From Frondihabitans sp. PAMC 28766 (lineage in GTDB: Bacteria > Actinomycetota > Actinomycetes > Actinomycetales > Microbacteriaceae): 64,000 bases of DNA. The notes under the pieces were generated by a model that was given only the letters and a program-made list of their open reading frames with translations, ran no database searches and was not told the origin of the DNA. A program made the translations under genes and the position numbers. Position 1 is the stretch's first letter. Each line of letters begins with the position of its first letter. Of this stretch, positions 48,501 to 57,359 are shown piece after piece. Where the stretch lies: NCBI RefSeq assembly GCF_001577365.1, contig NZ_CP014513.1:3844001-3908000 (forward strand), read 5' to 3'.

Positions 48501-51500
48501 GAGCGCCGGGGTCGTGGGGCCGGCCGAGGTCTCTTCGGTGACCGACACCTCGTGGGGGCCACGGGCGACGTCGGCGAAGCTGGTGTTCCACGCGCCGGTG
48601 GACGGGTCGGCCGTGACGAGCTTCGCGGTGCCGCCGTCGAGGCTCACCGAGACCGTGGCGCCCGGTTCGGCGGTGCCCGAGACGGGCACCGTGACGGTGT
48701 CGGTCGTGGTGGCGATCGGGAAGGACTGGTCGTTGGCCGGGGCCGCGACGACGACGGGAGCGGCCGTGGCGACCGTGAGCCTCTCGGTCACGGGCGCCGA
48801 CACGGTGCCTGCGATCGTCTGCGTGACCGAGGCCGTGTAGCTGCCGACCGGGACGCCGCGGACCGTGGTGGCCCAGGTGCCGCCGTCGGTGGCCGTCGTC
48901 GTCGCGGTGAGGCCGGTGCCGAGCGAGACGGCGATCGGCGCGTCCGCCTGCGCCTTGCCGCTGAGCGTGACGTCGGTGGTGCCGGCCGCGGTCGGGACCG
49001 TGAAGGCGGTGCCGTCGGCGGGGCTCGTGATGGTGAGGTCCGCTGCCGCCGCGATCGTGAAGTCGACCGTGGTCGGCAGAGGCGACACCGTGCCGTTGAT
49101 GGTCTGCGTGACCGAGACGGTCTGCGGGCCGACGGGCACGTCGGGGATCGTCACCAGGTAGGCGCCGGTCGTCGGGTCGGCCGTGCCGGACGCTGCGAGG
49201 CCGCCGTCGGTGGTGACGGTGACGGAGGCGCCGGGGGCCGCGACGCCCGTGACGTCGATCGGCGTCGTCGAGGTCGCCGTCGGCACAACGACCGTGCTGC
49301 CGCCCGTCGGCGCCGTGATGGTCACGGCCGGGCTGCCGACGACCGAGAAGTCGCGGTCGACCTCGGGAGTCGTGGTGGTGCCGACGGTCTGGGTGGCGTG
49401 CAGCATGTACGAGCCGGGCGGCGTGTTCGCCAGGGTCGTCGTCCAGCCGCCGCTGTTGCGCACCATGATCGGAGCGACGGGTGTGCCGTTGACCGTGAGG
49501 TCGATCGTCGCGCCGGGCTGGCCGGTGCCGGCCACGATCACGTCGGTCTTCGACGAGGTGTCGGCGAGGGTGATCGTCTGGCCCTCGGTGGGCGTCGCGA
49601 TGACGAGCGGTGCGCCGGCCATGACCGACACCGTCGAGGTGACGGGCGTCGAGGTCGTGCCGTTGATCGTCTGCGAGACGCTCACGGTGTAGGGGTCGTC
49701 CGCGACCGGCACGGCGGCGAAGGGCACCGAGAAGGAGCCGTCGCCGGCGACCGTCGCCGAACCGGTGAGAGTGCCGAGCTTCACGGTGACGGTGGCGCCC
49801 GCCTGCGCGGTGCCCGACACGGTGATCGGGGTGGTCGAGTCGGCCGTTGCGACGGTGACTGTGCTGCCGTCGACCGGGGCCGTGACGACCACAGGATCAC
49901 CGGCGACCACCTGGAACGAGCGCGTGATCGGTGCCGAGGTGGTTTCGTTCACGGTCTGCGAGACGGCTGCGGTGTACGAGCCGACGGGCAGGGCGTCGAA
50001 GTCGGCCGTCCAGGTGCCGCCCGTGACGGGAACGGTCTGCGTGCCGGTTCCGCCGAGGCTGACCGTGACGCTCGTGGCATCCGGGGCCGTGCCGGTCACC
50101 GTGACCGTGGTACCGCCGACCGACGAGGCCAGCGGGATCTTCTGGCCCGCGGTCGGCGCCGTGATTGTCGCCGGGGCCGCGGTCAGGATGTGCACGGTGA
50201 CGGTCGGCGCGACAGCCGTCGACCCGCTGTCGAGGGTCTCGGTGGCGCCGAACGAGTGGTCCCCCACGCCGAGGCCGAGGAAGGTGGTCGACCAGTGGCC
50301 CGTCAGGTCGACGGCGGTGGTCTGCGTGACGGCGTTCGCGCCGGTGCCCGTCGTGACGGCGACCGAGGCCCCGGGGTCACCGGTGCCCGACACGGCCACG
50401 TCCTGCGTGCCGGAGGCGTCGGCGACGGTCAGGTTCGCGCCGTCGATCGGCGTCGCGACGGCGAAGTCCGCGCCCTGGACGATCGAGAACGTCGTGGAGA
50501 CGCCGGTCGAGGTCGTGCCGTTCACCGTCTGCGTGACGGTGGCTGTATAGCCGGTGTGCACGCCGGACGCGGGGGTCGTGACGCTCCAGGCGCCGGAGGC
50601 GTCGGCGGTGGCCGGGATCGGCGCGCCGCCGGGAGTGACGACGACCGAGAGCGATGCACCCGGCTGAGCGGTGCCGCTGATGGTAACCGGCAGAGTCGAG
50701 CCGGCGGTGGCCACGGTGAACGAGTTGTCGGGGGCGACCGGGGCCGTGATCGTGACCGGAGCGCCCGCGGCGATCCTGAAGGTGGTCGGCGCGGCCGTGA
50801 TCGTGTCGGTGCCGACGAGCTGCGACGCGTTGACCGTGTAGTTCGCGACCGGCAGGGCGGTGAAGGTCGCCGTCCAGGTTCCGAGCGGGCTCGTGGGGAC
50901 GGTCTGCACGTTCGCCCCACCGAGGTCGACCGTCACGGGCACGAGCGGGGTGCCGACGCCGGTGACGATCGTCGTGTGCGTGCCGTTCGCGTCGGCGACC
51001 ACGGATGTGGTGCCCGACACGGGGGTCTGGATGACGACTCCGGTGCTCGAGAGCACCGAGAACGGCTGCGTCACCGGGGCCGAGGTGCCGCCGTTGATGC
51101 TCTGCGACGCGCTCAGCGTGTAGTTGCCGTCGGGGACGTTCGCGATGGTGGTCGACCAGGATCCGGTGGGACCTGCGGTGGTGGTCGCCGTCAGACCGGT
51201 GCCGAGGCTGGCCGTCACGGTCGCGCCGGGCTGCGCGGTGCCCGAGACCGGCACAGTGGCGAGGTCCCCGCCGAAGACGGTGATCGAGCCGTTCGCAGTC
51301 GGGCTCTGGATCACGACGGGAGCACCGGCGGCGACGGTGAGGGGCTGTGTGACGGCGGGCGACGTGGTGCCGCCGACGGTCTCGCTGGTGCTCACGGTGT
51401 AGGCGCCGATGGGCACGCCCGCGAGCGGCACCGACCAGGAGCCGTCAGCGGCCGCGGTCGTCGTGCCGGTGATGCCGCCCCCGAGATCCACCTTCACGGT

Positions 51501-54500
51501 GGCGGCCGGCTGAGCCGTGCCCGTCACGGCGACGTTCGCGGTCGAGGTGCCGTCGGCCACGGGGATCGTGGCGCCCGGGGCCGGCGCCGTGACGGCCACC
51601 GGGGCGCCGGCCACGATCGAATAGGTGCTGGTCACGGGCGTCGACGTGGTCGCGCCGATGGTCTGCGCCGCGCTGATCGTGTAGCCGCCGACCGGCACGT
51701 TCGTGAAGGGCGCGGACCAGGATCCCGTGCCGGTCGCCGTCACGGTCCGGGTGCCCTGCGATCCCAGCGTCACTGCCACGGAGGCGCCCGGCTGTGCCGT
51801 GCCGGTGACGGTCACCGGGATCGTCGAGGTCGGGTCGGCGACGGTCGTGACCGAGCCCTGTGCAGGGCTGGCGATCGTGACCGCTGCGCCGGCGACGACC
51901 GAGAACGAGCGGGTGACCGGGGTCGAGGTGACCCCGGCGATGGTCTGCGTGACGCTCGCGGTGTAGTTGCCCACCCCCACGTTGCTGAAGGGGGCGCTCC
52001 AGGTGCCGGTGAGGTCGGCCGTGACGGTCGCCGAGACGCCGCTGGCGAGCTGCACCTGCACGGTCGCCCCGGCCTGCGCGGTGCCCGAGACGGTCACCGG
52101 AGTGGTCGAGAGCGGGCCGGCCACGGTGAACGTGCCACCGGCGACCGGGGCCTGGATGACGACGGGCGATGCTGCGACGACGGTGATCGGGCGCGTGATG
52201 GCGGCGGATGCGACTCCGCCGACGGTCTGCGTCACGCTGACCGTGTACGAGCCGGTGCCGACGTGCGCGACCGGGATGCTGTAGCTGCCGTCAGCGGCGG
52301 CGGCGGCCGAGCCGGTGATGCCGCCACCGAGGTCGGCGGTGACGGTGGCGCCGGGCTGCGCCGTGCCGGTCATCGTGACCGTGGTGGTCGACGTGGCCCC
52401 CGGGACGACGTACTGCGTGCTCGCCGTCGGGGCCGTGACCGTGAGGCCGGCGCCGGAGACGACGGTGAAGGGGCTGGTGACCGCGGCGCTCGTGACGCCG
52501 CCGGAGGTCTGCGTGGCCGAGATCGTGTAGCTGCCGACGCCGACGCCTGCGACCGGGGTGCTCCAGACCCCTGAGCCGTCCGCCGTCGTGCTCGCGGTGA
52601 GACCCGAGCCGAGGTCGAGAGCGATGGTCGCGCCCGGCGTCGAGGTGCCCGACACGGTGATCGAGCGGGTGGCCGTCGGCGAGACGACCAGGGACTGCTG
52701 CGACGCGGTCGGGGCGGTGATGGTCAGGGGCTGCTGGGCGACGACGCTGAACGTCTGCGAGACGGGCGTGCCGGCGACTCCGCCGAACGTCTGGGTCGCC
52801 GTCGCGGTGACGGAGCCCACCCCCACTCCGGCGATCGACGTGCTCCAGGTGCCGTCGGTGGCGACGGTGGCCGAACCGGTGCGGCCGGCGCCGAGGTCGA
52901 CCGCGATCGTCGCGCCCGGCTCGCCGGTGCCCGAGACGGGGATCGAACGGGTGGCCGTGCTGGTCGCGACCGTGAGCTGCTGGTTCGCCGTCGGCGAGGT
53001 GATCGCCACCGGCGCGATGGTCGTCACGTTGACGGTCGACGTCGCGAGGTTCACCGTGGCCGCGTTGAGCACGGGCAGGACGGTGAGCTGGAGCGCGTGG
53101 ACGGACCTCGCCCCGGTGTCGTTGCCGCGGCTGTCTCGGAAGCCGGACGTCGAATCCTGCGCGTTGACGGTGATCGAGACGACCTGGTTGATGATGCCGA
53201 TCAGCGGCGCCACGACGACGTTCGCCGCGTTGAGCACCGTCAGGAGGGCCGGCGCCAGGCCGTTGAGGGTCGGCGAGAGCAGGGTCCCCAGCGACCCGGT
53301 GATCGACGAGACCACGGGCGTGAGCGCCGGCAGGACGGCGTTGACGGGGATGTTGACGAGGTTGTCGATGGCCGAGACGTTCGCCGTGAGCGTCGGGGCG
53401 ACCGAGGTGCCGCCCGAGACGAGGTTGCTGAGCGGCACCGTCGAAGTGAGGTTCACCGTGGCCACGTTGGTGGTGATGCCCAGCAGCACGAGGCTGGCGC
53501 TGGCGTTGACGCTCACCTTGAGAGTGGCCCCGCCGAGGGCCCCGACGATGGCCGTGTTGAGGGCTGCCGGGATCTGCGTGGTGAGGATGTCTCTGATCGC
53601 GCCCGTGACGGTGTCCTGCAAAGCCTGCGTCGACAGCAGCTTCGTGTTCGCCGGCTGGTTGTTGAGGGCCTGGAGGGTGGCGAGGTCGATCGAGATCGTG
53701 CCGGCTTGCGGGTTGATCGTGACCGGGCCAGACGTGTAGTTCTGCGTGAGCACCGGGGCGGTCACGGCCGAGAGGTTGAGACCGTTGAGGCTGGCCGTGA
53801 CGGTCGTGCCGTTGAGGTTGGCGAGCGGGATCAGCGTGCGGATCGCCGAGGTCAGGTTGCTGGTCGTCGCCGTCGTGAGCGAGTCGAGGAAGCCCTGGCT
53901 CGACACGAGGTTGTTGAGCGCCGAGCCGGTCGTGTTCACCGTCGTCTGCAGCGACGAGTTGAGCCCTGCGACAGCCGGGCTCGTCACGGCGACGTTCGCG
54001 CCCGCGATCTGGTAGTTCGTCGTCGGAGGGGTCGCCGTCGCACCGCGTGTCGACTGGATGCTCGACGCGAGGGCGCCGATGTTCAACTGGGCGGCGCTGG
54101 CGAGCGACGAGTTCGCGCCGACCTGCGTGAAGAGGGGCTCGAGGTTGAGGGTCGAACCGTGCCCCGAGCCGACGGCGATGGCGCCATCCGGGGTGAGGAC
54201 CCCCGACGACGCCGTCGAGCCGGTGGTCGAGGTGCTCGCGTACTGGTCGCCGACGCCCAGGGTGAGGAGACCGTTCGTGCCGAGCAGACGGATCCCGTTG
54301 CCGAGGTCCACGTTGACCGCGTTGAGGGCGGAGACGTCGAGCGGGTGCGACACCGCACCGAGGCTCGACGACGACGTGCTCGACGAATACGCGCTCTGCA
54401 GCTCGGCGAGGTTGTCGACGTTGACCAGACCGCTGCCGGAGAGCAGGAGCCCCTCGCCCTCGCTGACGTCGCCGGTGGCGGCCTGCGCGGGCACGACGGT

Positions 54501-54611
54501 CATCGCGGCGATGACGGCGGCGACCACGGTGGCCGCGGCGAGCTGCAGAATCGTCCTCCGACCGGAGAACATGCCGGTGCGGGTACGGGTACGAGTCCCC
54601 TGGTGGTGCAT
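45555..54611 (-). CDS. Giant cell-wall-anchored surface protein: choice-of-anchor-G-like domain, 25 Ig-like repeats, LAYTG sortase signal
   Basis: 3,018 residues from ATG 54611, with GAGG upstream. Order: signal peptide (about 14-33, cleavage near PAQA-AT); an N-terminal domain (about 35-535) beginning GEGLLLSGSGLVNVDNLAELQ that resembles choice-of-anchor-G proteins; 25 Ig-like repeats of about 94 residues (536-2899) of the form SGTAQPGATVTV...DGTWS...VGSYTVSVTQT; a Gly/Asn/Pro linker (about 2900-2950); LAYTG at 2979-2983, a hydrophobic helix and a basic tail, i.e. a sortase signal. Repeats 18 and 22 contain DADGDGFVD and DPNGDGFFD, like calcium loops. Probably an adhesin or S-layer-like stalk; function inferred. 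No sortase gene is adjacent. Confidence 0.88.
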   Translation of the reverse strand: MHHQGTRTRTRTGMFSGRRTILQLAAATVVAAVIAAMTVVPAQAATGDVSEGEGLLLSGSGLVNVDNLAELQSAYSSSTSSSSLGAVSHPLDVSALNAVNVDLGNGIRLLGTNGLLTLGVGDQYASTSTTGSTASSGVLTPDGAIAVGSGHGSTLNLEPLFTQVGANSSLASAAQLNIGALASSIQSTRGATATPPTTNYQIAGANVAVTSPAVAGLNSSLQTTVNTTGSALNNLVSSQGFLDSLTTATTSNLTSAIRTLIPLANLNGTTVTASLNGLNLSAVTAPVLTQNYTSGPVTINPQAGTISIDLATLQALNNQPANTKLLSTQALQDTVTGAIRDILTTQIPAALNTAIVGALGGATLKVSVNASASLVLLGITTNVATVNLTSTVPLSNLVSGGTSVAPTLTANVSAIDNLVNIPVNAVLPALTPVVSSITGSLGTLLSPTLNGLAPALLTVLNAANVVVAPLIGIINQVVSITVNAQDSTSGFRDSRGNDTGARSVHALQLTVLPVLNAATVNLATSTVNVTTIAPVAITSPTANQQLTVATSTATRSIPVSGTGEPGATIAVDLGAGRTGSATVATDGTWSTSIAGVGVGSVTATATQTFGGVAGTPVSQTFSVVAQQPLTITAPTASQQSLVVSPTATRSITVSGTSTPGATIALDLGSGLTASTTADGSGVWSTPVAGVGVGSYTISATQTSGGVTSAAVTSPFTVVSGAGLTVTAPTASTQYVVPGATSTTTVTMTGTAQPGATVTADLGGGITGSAAAAADGSYSIPVAHVGTGSYTVSVTQTVGGVASAAITRPITVVAASPVVIQAPVAGGTFTVAGPLSTTPVTVSGTAQAGATVQVQLASGVSATVTADLTGTWSAPFSNVGVGNYTASVTQTIAGVTSTPVTRSFSVVAGAAVTIASPAQGSVTTVADPTSTIPVTVTGTAQPGASVAVTLGSQGTRTVTATGTGSWSAPFTNVPVGGYTISAAQTIGATTSTPVTSTYSIVAGAPVAVTAPAPGATIPVADGTSTANVAVTGTAQPAATVKVDLGGGITGTTTAAADGSWSVPLAGVPIGAYTVSTSETVGGTTSPAVTQPLTVAAGAPVVIQSPTANGSITVFGGDLATVPVSGTAQPGATVTASLGTGLTATTTAGPTGSWSTTIANVPDGNYTLSASQSINGGTSAPVTQPFSVLSSTGVVIQTPVSGTTSVVADANGTHTTIVTGVGTPLVPVTVDLGGANVQTVPTSPLGTWTATFTALPVANYTVNASQLVGTDTITAAPTTFRIAAGAPVTITAPVAPDNSFTVATAGSTLPVTISGTAQPGASLSVVVTPGGAPIPATADASGAWSVTTPASGVHTGYTATVTQTVNGTTSTGVSTTFSIVQGADFAVATPIDGANLTVADASGTQDVAVSGTGDPGASVAVTTGTGANAVTQTTAVDLTGHWSTTFLGLGVGDHSFGATETLDSGSTAVAPTVTVHILTAAPATITAPTAGQKIPLASSVGGTTVTVTGTAPDATSVTVSLGGTGTQTVPVTGGTWTADFDALPVGSYTAAVSQTVNETTSAPITRSFQVVAGDPVVVTAPVDGSTVTVATADSTTPITVSGTAQAGATVTVKLGTLTGSATVAGDGSFSVPFAAVPVADDPYTVSVSQTINGTTSTPVTSTVSVMAGAPLVIATPTEGQTITLADTSSKTDVIVAGTGQPGATIDLTVNGTPVAPIMVRNSGGWTTTLANTPPGSYMLHATQTVGTTTTPEVDRDFSVVGSPAVTITAPTGGSTVVVPTATSTTPIDVTGVAAPGASVTVTTDGGLAASGTADPTTGAYLVTIPDVPVGPQTVSVTQTINGTVSPLPTTVDFTIAAAADLTITSPADGTAFTVPTAAGTTDVTLSGKAQADAPIAVSLGTGLTATTTATDGGTWATTVRGVPVGSYTASVTQTIAGTVSAPVTERLTVATAAPVVVAAPANDQSFPIATTTDTVTVPVSGTAEPGATVSVSLDGGTAKLVTADPSTGAWNTSFADVARGPHEVSVTEETSAGPTTPALADFTVDVAPAAVITSPVAGQSIQVPTVTSTTDVPVSGTGLAGAAISVTLDGTGTPQTTTVSGTGTWDVTFSAVAVGPHEIAATQTVNGTDQDPVTRDFSVDQTAAPAAPVEITSPDPGAAIPDADGDGFVDVPVSGTGQPGSTVTVTLNDGQTLTTTVGDDGTWSVTFHHVPVGVIRIVVRQTTGGVTTGSDQVGVSAETVAAATITTPVAGAPVIVSNATAAADVPVAGTGQAGAHIAVDIDGLTGTATVGDDGTWSTTVHALPVGDHTISVVESTDDVTLPAVTQDLVVTAGQGVAVTSPADGSSVTVPTAGSTVTLPVTGTADPGAAVSVTLDGGAAKTVDAANDGTWSVDFTGVAVGTHAIAASETLADGPTTPVTSSVTVKVAALAVITTPQSGQQIEVTPGSTTAVVVSGTGEPGASISVSLDGKGTVSVPVSAQGSWTTTFTQVGVGSHTAKAVQTVLGVTQSPVTTGFTVAATTTPVVAPTIQSPSAGQIILDPNGDGFFDVPVSGTGDPGSTITVDLGAGITRTVPVGDDGAWSVTVTGVPDGTRTILVTQTTDGTTTGSASVQVTGAAIDPITVTSPTPGQSVQGSMIGGTVLTVTGTAEPGATVSVSLDGGTAKTTTADGTGAWSVPLTDVSTGSHSIAVSEKLGAATSAPVTVPFAVSAAPSSGGITVLSPAPNALIMDTGVQGSENVTISGTAAPGADVSVSLDSGATTLTTTADGTTGAWSIPFPAVSDGTHSFVATQTVLGTPTNAPSQSFTIAAMAPLTISSPAPGSAFQAGADGTATVPVRGTSEPDATITITFDGGTPITVTAGDDGTWSHTFTGLEPGSHTAVATQSVDGFTSAPEATTFSVLRAISNPGGGTPGGGNPGGGGNPGGGGNPGGGGNPGGGGTGPGTGTGGSVGGSGGSIAPAGHSGNGSGSVSSSATALGEALAYTGSTVFPWAVVGAGLLALGLGMLGASRGLSRIRARKR

Positions 54612-54865
54612 GAGGTGCCTCTTCCTGACAGGCAGGGCCTGTCACTGATCCGGAATCCCTCCGTGGGTGAATCGGAAGGGGCTTCGCTCCCTGGTGAGAG
54701 GAGCGACGAGAGCCATGGTGAGCGGTTCTCGATGTTTGTGGGGCCCATCATATGCAGACTCCGAGGTGCCAAGTCGACCGGATTGAGCGGTTTGTACCCC
54801 CAAACGAGTGACGGTCCTCCACCCGGCAGAAAGGACCCGAGAACGGCACCCGGTTTCGTATCCTG
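54612..54865. promoter_or_regulatory. Divergent region between the surface-protein gene and SRP RNA
   Basis: 254 bases holding the surface-protein ribosome-binding site and the SRP RNA promoter. No ORF with coding character was recognised. Confidence 0.35.
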
Positions 54866-54871
54866 TAGACT
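54866..54871 (+). promoter_or_regulatory. -10 element of SRP RNA
   Basis: TAGACT, seven bases before the inferred RNA start at 54879. No consensus -35 was identified. Confidence 0.45.
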
Positions 54872-54878
54872 CTCGGAC

Positions 54879-54966
54879 GGCTCCTCACGTGGCGCCATCC
54901 AGGCCAACTCCCCCAGGGCAGAAATGCAGCAAGGGTAACCGGGCTCTGGCGGGTGCGTGAGGAGTC
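54879..54966 (+). ncRNA. ffs: Signal recognition particle RNA, small bacterial (4.5S) type
   Basis: The conserved apical region reads CCCAGGGCAGAAATGCAGCA followed by AGGGTAACCGGGCTCTGG, the actinobacterial SRP RNA signature that binds Ffh. The ends pair: GGCTCCTCACG (54879-54889) with CGTGAGGAGTC (54956-54966), then a T-rich tract. Ends are estimated from this pairing to within a few bases. Its 3' arm is repeated four more times or in part downstream (54947-55321). Confidence 0.88.
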
Positions 54967-55321
54967 TTTCTTTTCGCTTCGCTCAAAGAAAGCACCGCCC
55001 GCCATCGCGTGCCTCTGCACCTCGCCTCCGGCTCGGCAAGTGGCGGGTGCGTGAGGAGTCTCTCCTTTCGCTTCGCACACAGAAAGCACCGCCCGCCATC
55101 GCGTGCCTCTGCACCTCGCCTCCGGCTCGGCAAGTGGCGGGTGCGTGAGAAGTCTTTTCGCTTCGCTCAAAGAGCACCGCCCGCCATCGCGTGCCTCTGC
55201 ACCTCGCCTCCGGCTCGGCAAGTGGCGGGTGCGTGAGGAGTCTTTTCGCTTCGCTCAAAGAGCACCGCCCGCCATCGCGTGCCCATGCACCTCGCCTCCG
55301 GCTCGGCAAGTGGCGGGTGCC
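54947..55321. repeat. Tandem array built on the 3' end of SRP RNA (94, 94, 88 and 88 bp units plus a partial)
   Basis: TGGCGGGTGC recurs at 54947, 55041, 55135, 55223 and 55311. Each full unit holds the SRP RNA 3' arm (TGGCGGGTGCGTGAGGAGTC or a one-base variant), a pyrimidine tract with a TCGCTTCGCT stem-loop, CACCGCCCGCCATCGCGTGC and CCTCGCCTCCGGCTCGGCAAG. The first unit contains the real RNA 3' end. In it, CTTTCTTT pairs with AAAGAAAG and may act as the SRP RNA terminator. No ORF is credible across the array. Confidence 0.85.
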
Positions 55322-55347
55322 CAGCGGAACGGGGTTTGATGGGCGGC

Positions 55348-56025
55348 ATGAGAATCGTCATCGCCGGTGGGCACGGCCAGATCGCCCTGCTCCTCGAACG
55401 ACAGCTGTCCGACAAGGGCCACGACCCGATCGGCATCATCCGCAACCCCGACCAGGCCGCCGACCTCGAAGAGGCGGGCGCCCGTGCACTCGTGCTCGAC
55501 CTCGAGAGCACTGACGTCGACACGCTAGCCGGACACCTGGACGGCGCCGACGCCGTCGTCTTCGCCGCGGGCGGGGGCGGCTCGAGCGGCGCCGAGCGCA
55601 AGCTGACGATCGATCGCGACGGCGCGATCCTGCTCGCCGACGCCGCGGAGCAAGCCGGCGTGACCCGCTACGTGATGGTGTCGGCGATCCACACCGACGA
55701 CTTCGACGAGTCCCGCGCCCAGCTCGGCACCGACGCCACCGACGCCTTCCAGGTATACCTGCGCGCCAAGTCCGAGGCCGACGCCGACCTCCGCGCCCGC
55801 TCCGACCTCGACTGGACGATCGTCCGCCCCGGCACCCTCACCGACGAGGCCCCCACCGGTCTCATCTCGGTCGGCAAGCGCCTCGAGACCGGGTCGATCC
55901 CCCGCGCCGACGTCGCGACGATCATCGCCACCGCTCTCGAGGAGGGCACCGCCGTGCACACCCAGTTCGAGACGATCTCTGGCGAGGCCACGATCAGCGA
56001 CGCTCTCGTCGCCATCCGCTACTAG
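55348..56025 (+). CDS. NAD(P)-binding protein, atypical SDR / NmrA-like
   Basis: 225 residues starting MRIVIAGGHGQIALLLERQL, with the GxxGxxA-type dinucleotide motif of atypical short-chain dehydrogenases. Further landmarks: DAVVFAAGGGGSSGAER, RYVMVSAIHTDDF and WTIVRPGTLTDEAPTG. It lacks the classical YxxxK catalytic pair, so it may be a redox sensor or epimerase-like protein. ATG 55339 is an equally possible start three codons earlier. Convergent with ackA. Confidence 0.83.
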   Translation: MRIVIAGGHGQIALLLERQLSDKGHDPIGIIRNPDQAADLEEAGARALVLDLESTDVDTLAGHLDGADAVVFAAGGGGSSGAERKLTIDRDGAILLADAAEQAGVTRYVMVSAIHTDDFDESRAQLGTDATDAFQVYLRAKSEADADLRARSDLDWTIVRPGTLTDEAPTGLISVGKRLETGSIPRADVATIIATALEEGTAVHTQFETISGEATISDALVAIRY

Positions 56026-56084
56026 CACCCGCCTCTCCTCCCCGGCCCCGCCGGCCCCGTGGGCTCCGGCCTCAGCCCCGGCCC

Positions 56085-56160
56085 GGCCCGGCCCAGGCCC
56101 AGGCCCCGGCCCCGGCCCCGGCCCCGGCCCAGGCTCCGGCCCCGGCCCAGGCTCCGGCCC
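56085..56160. repeat. Low-complexity CCGGCC/CCGGCCCAGG repeats
   Basis: About a dozen contiguous hexamers of the type CCGGCC, CCAGGC or TCCGGC fill the gap between the convergent NAD(P)-binding protein and ackA genes. They can form extended GGCC stems, possibly serving as a terminator. Likely slippage-prone. Confidence 0.7.
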
Positions 56161-56165
56161 CGGAG

Positions 56166-57359
56166 CTAAACGAGGGCAGCGGCCTGGCGCGCGATCTCGA
56201 GCTCTTCGTCGGTGGGCACCACGAGCACGGCGACGGGCGCTCCCTCGGCCGAGATGTAGCGCGCCTCGCGCGAGTCGAGCTCGTTGCGGTCGTCGTCGAT
56301 GCGGATGCCCAAGAACTCGAGCCCCATCAGCGTCCGGCGTCGCAGCAGCGCGTTGTTCTCGCCGACGCCCGCGGTGAACACGACTGCGTCGAGGCCGCCG
56401 AGCTGAGCGGCGTACGCCCCGACGTAGTGCCTGATGCGGTGACGGTAGACCGCGAGCGCCGCCTCGGCCGTCTCGTCGCCGCGGGCGGCGGCATCCTGCA
56501 CGTCGCGCATGTCGCCGTTGCCCGTGAGGCCCAGGAGGCCGCTCTGCTTGTTGAGCATTCCCTCGAGCTCGTCGAAGTCGAGCCCGGCCTCGCGGTGCAG
56601 GTGGAACACGACGGCAGGATCGACGTCGCCCGACCGCGTTCCCATGACGAGGCCCTCGAGGGGTGTGAGGCCCATCGACGTCTCGATGCTCCGGCCCGCC
56701 AGGATCGCACACGCCGACGCGCCGTTGCCGATGTGCAGCACGATCATCTTGAGCTCGGCGAGCGGCTTGCCGAGGAAGTCGGCGGCGGCGGCGGAGACGT
56801 ACTTGTGCGACGTGCCGTGGAAGCCGTAGCGGCGCACCTGGTGCTCCTTCGCCAGCTTGTCGTCGATGGCGTACGTGTAGGCCGCAGGCGTCAGCGTCTG
56901 GTGGAAGGCCGTGTCGAACACGGCCACCTCGGGCACGCCCGGGAAGGCCTTGGAGGCCGCGCGGATGCCCTCGAGGTTCGCAGGATTGTGCAGCGGTGCC
57001 AGCGCCGAGAGCTTTTCGATGGCATGCTCGACCGCGGTCGTGACGATCGTGGCCTTGTCGAACTGCGAGCCGCCGTGCACGACCCGGTGCCCGACCGCGA
57101 CGAGCGGATGCTCGTCGAACGAGGGGCCGTGATCCTGGAACGCGTTGAGCATGACCTCGAAGCCGGCGGAGTGGTCGGGGATGGGCGTCGAGTCGTTCGA
57201 CGTCTCGTCGCCCGTGAGCGCGTTCTTGTGCTTCGTCGACCCGGTCTCTTCGCCGATGCGCTCGACGAGGCCCGACGCGAGCGTCTTCTCGCCCTCCAGT
57301 TCGATCAGCTGGTACTTGAACGACGACGAACCGGAGTTGACGACGAGGACTGCGCTCAC
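56166..57359 (-). CDS. ackA: Acetate kinase
   Basis: Interconverts acetyl phosphate + ADP and acetate + ATP. 397 residues: LVVNSGSSSFKYQL at the N-terminus, HRVVHGG, the second signature RRYGFHGTSHKYV, HIGNGASACAI, and VFTAGVGENN near the C-terminus. GTG 57359 overlaps the pta stop by four bases. The pta-ackA unit allows acetate excretion or uptake alongside Acs. Confidence 0.96.
   Translation of the reverse strand: MSAVLVVNSGSSSFKYQLIELEGEKTLASGLVERIGEETGSTKHKNALTGDETSNDSTPIPDHSAGFEVMLNAFQDHGPSFDEHPLVAVGHRVVHGGSQFDKATIVTTAVEHAIEKLSALAPLHNPANLEGIRAASKAFPGVPEVAVFDTAFHQTLTPAAYTYAIDDKLAKEHQVRRYGFHGTSHKYVSAAAADFLGKPLAELKMIVLHIGNGASACAILAGRSIETSMGLTPLEGLVMGTRSGDVDPAVVFHLHREAGLDFDELEGMLNKQSGLLGLTGNGDMRDVQDAAARGDETAEAALAVYRHRIRHYVGAYAAQLGGLDAVVFTAGVGENNALLRRRTLMGLEFLGIRIDDDRNELDSREARYISAEGAPVAVLVVPTDEELEIARQAAALV

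Noticed and set aside
45984..52574. A 2,196-codon open frame on the plus strand opposite the giant surface-protein gene
   Set aside because: It is Arg/Gly/Asp-rich composition noise, a mirror of the biased codon use and repeats of the true gene, with no start context or domain.
54947..55321. CRISPR array
   Set aside because: The repeats are directly contiguous, 88-94 bp long, without unique spacers of even length, and no cas genes are present.
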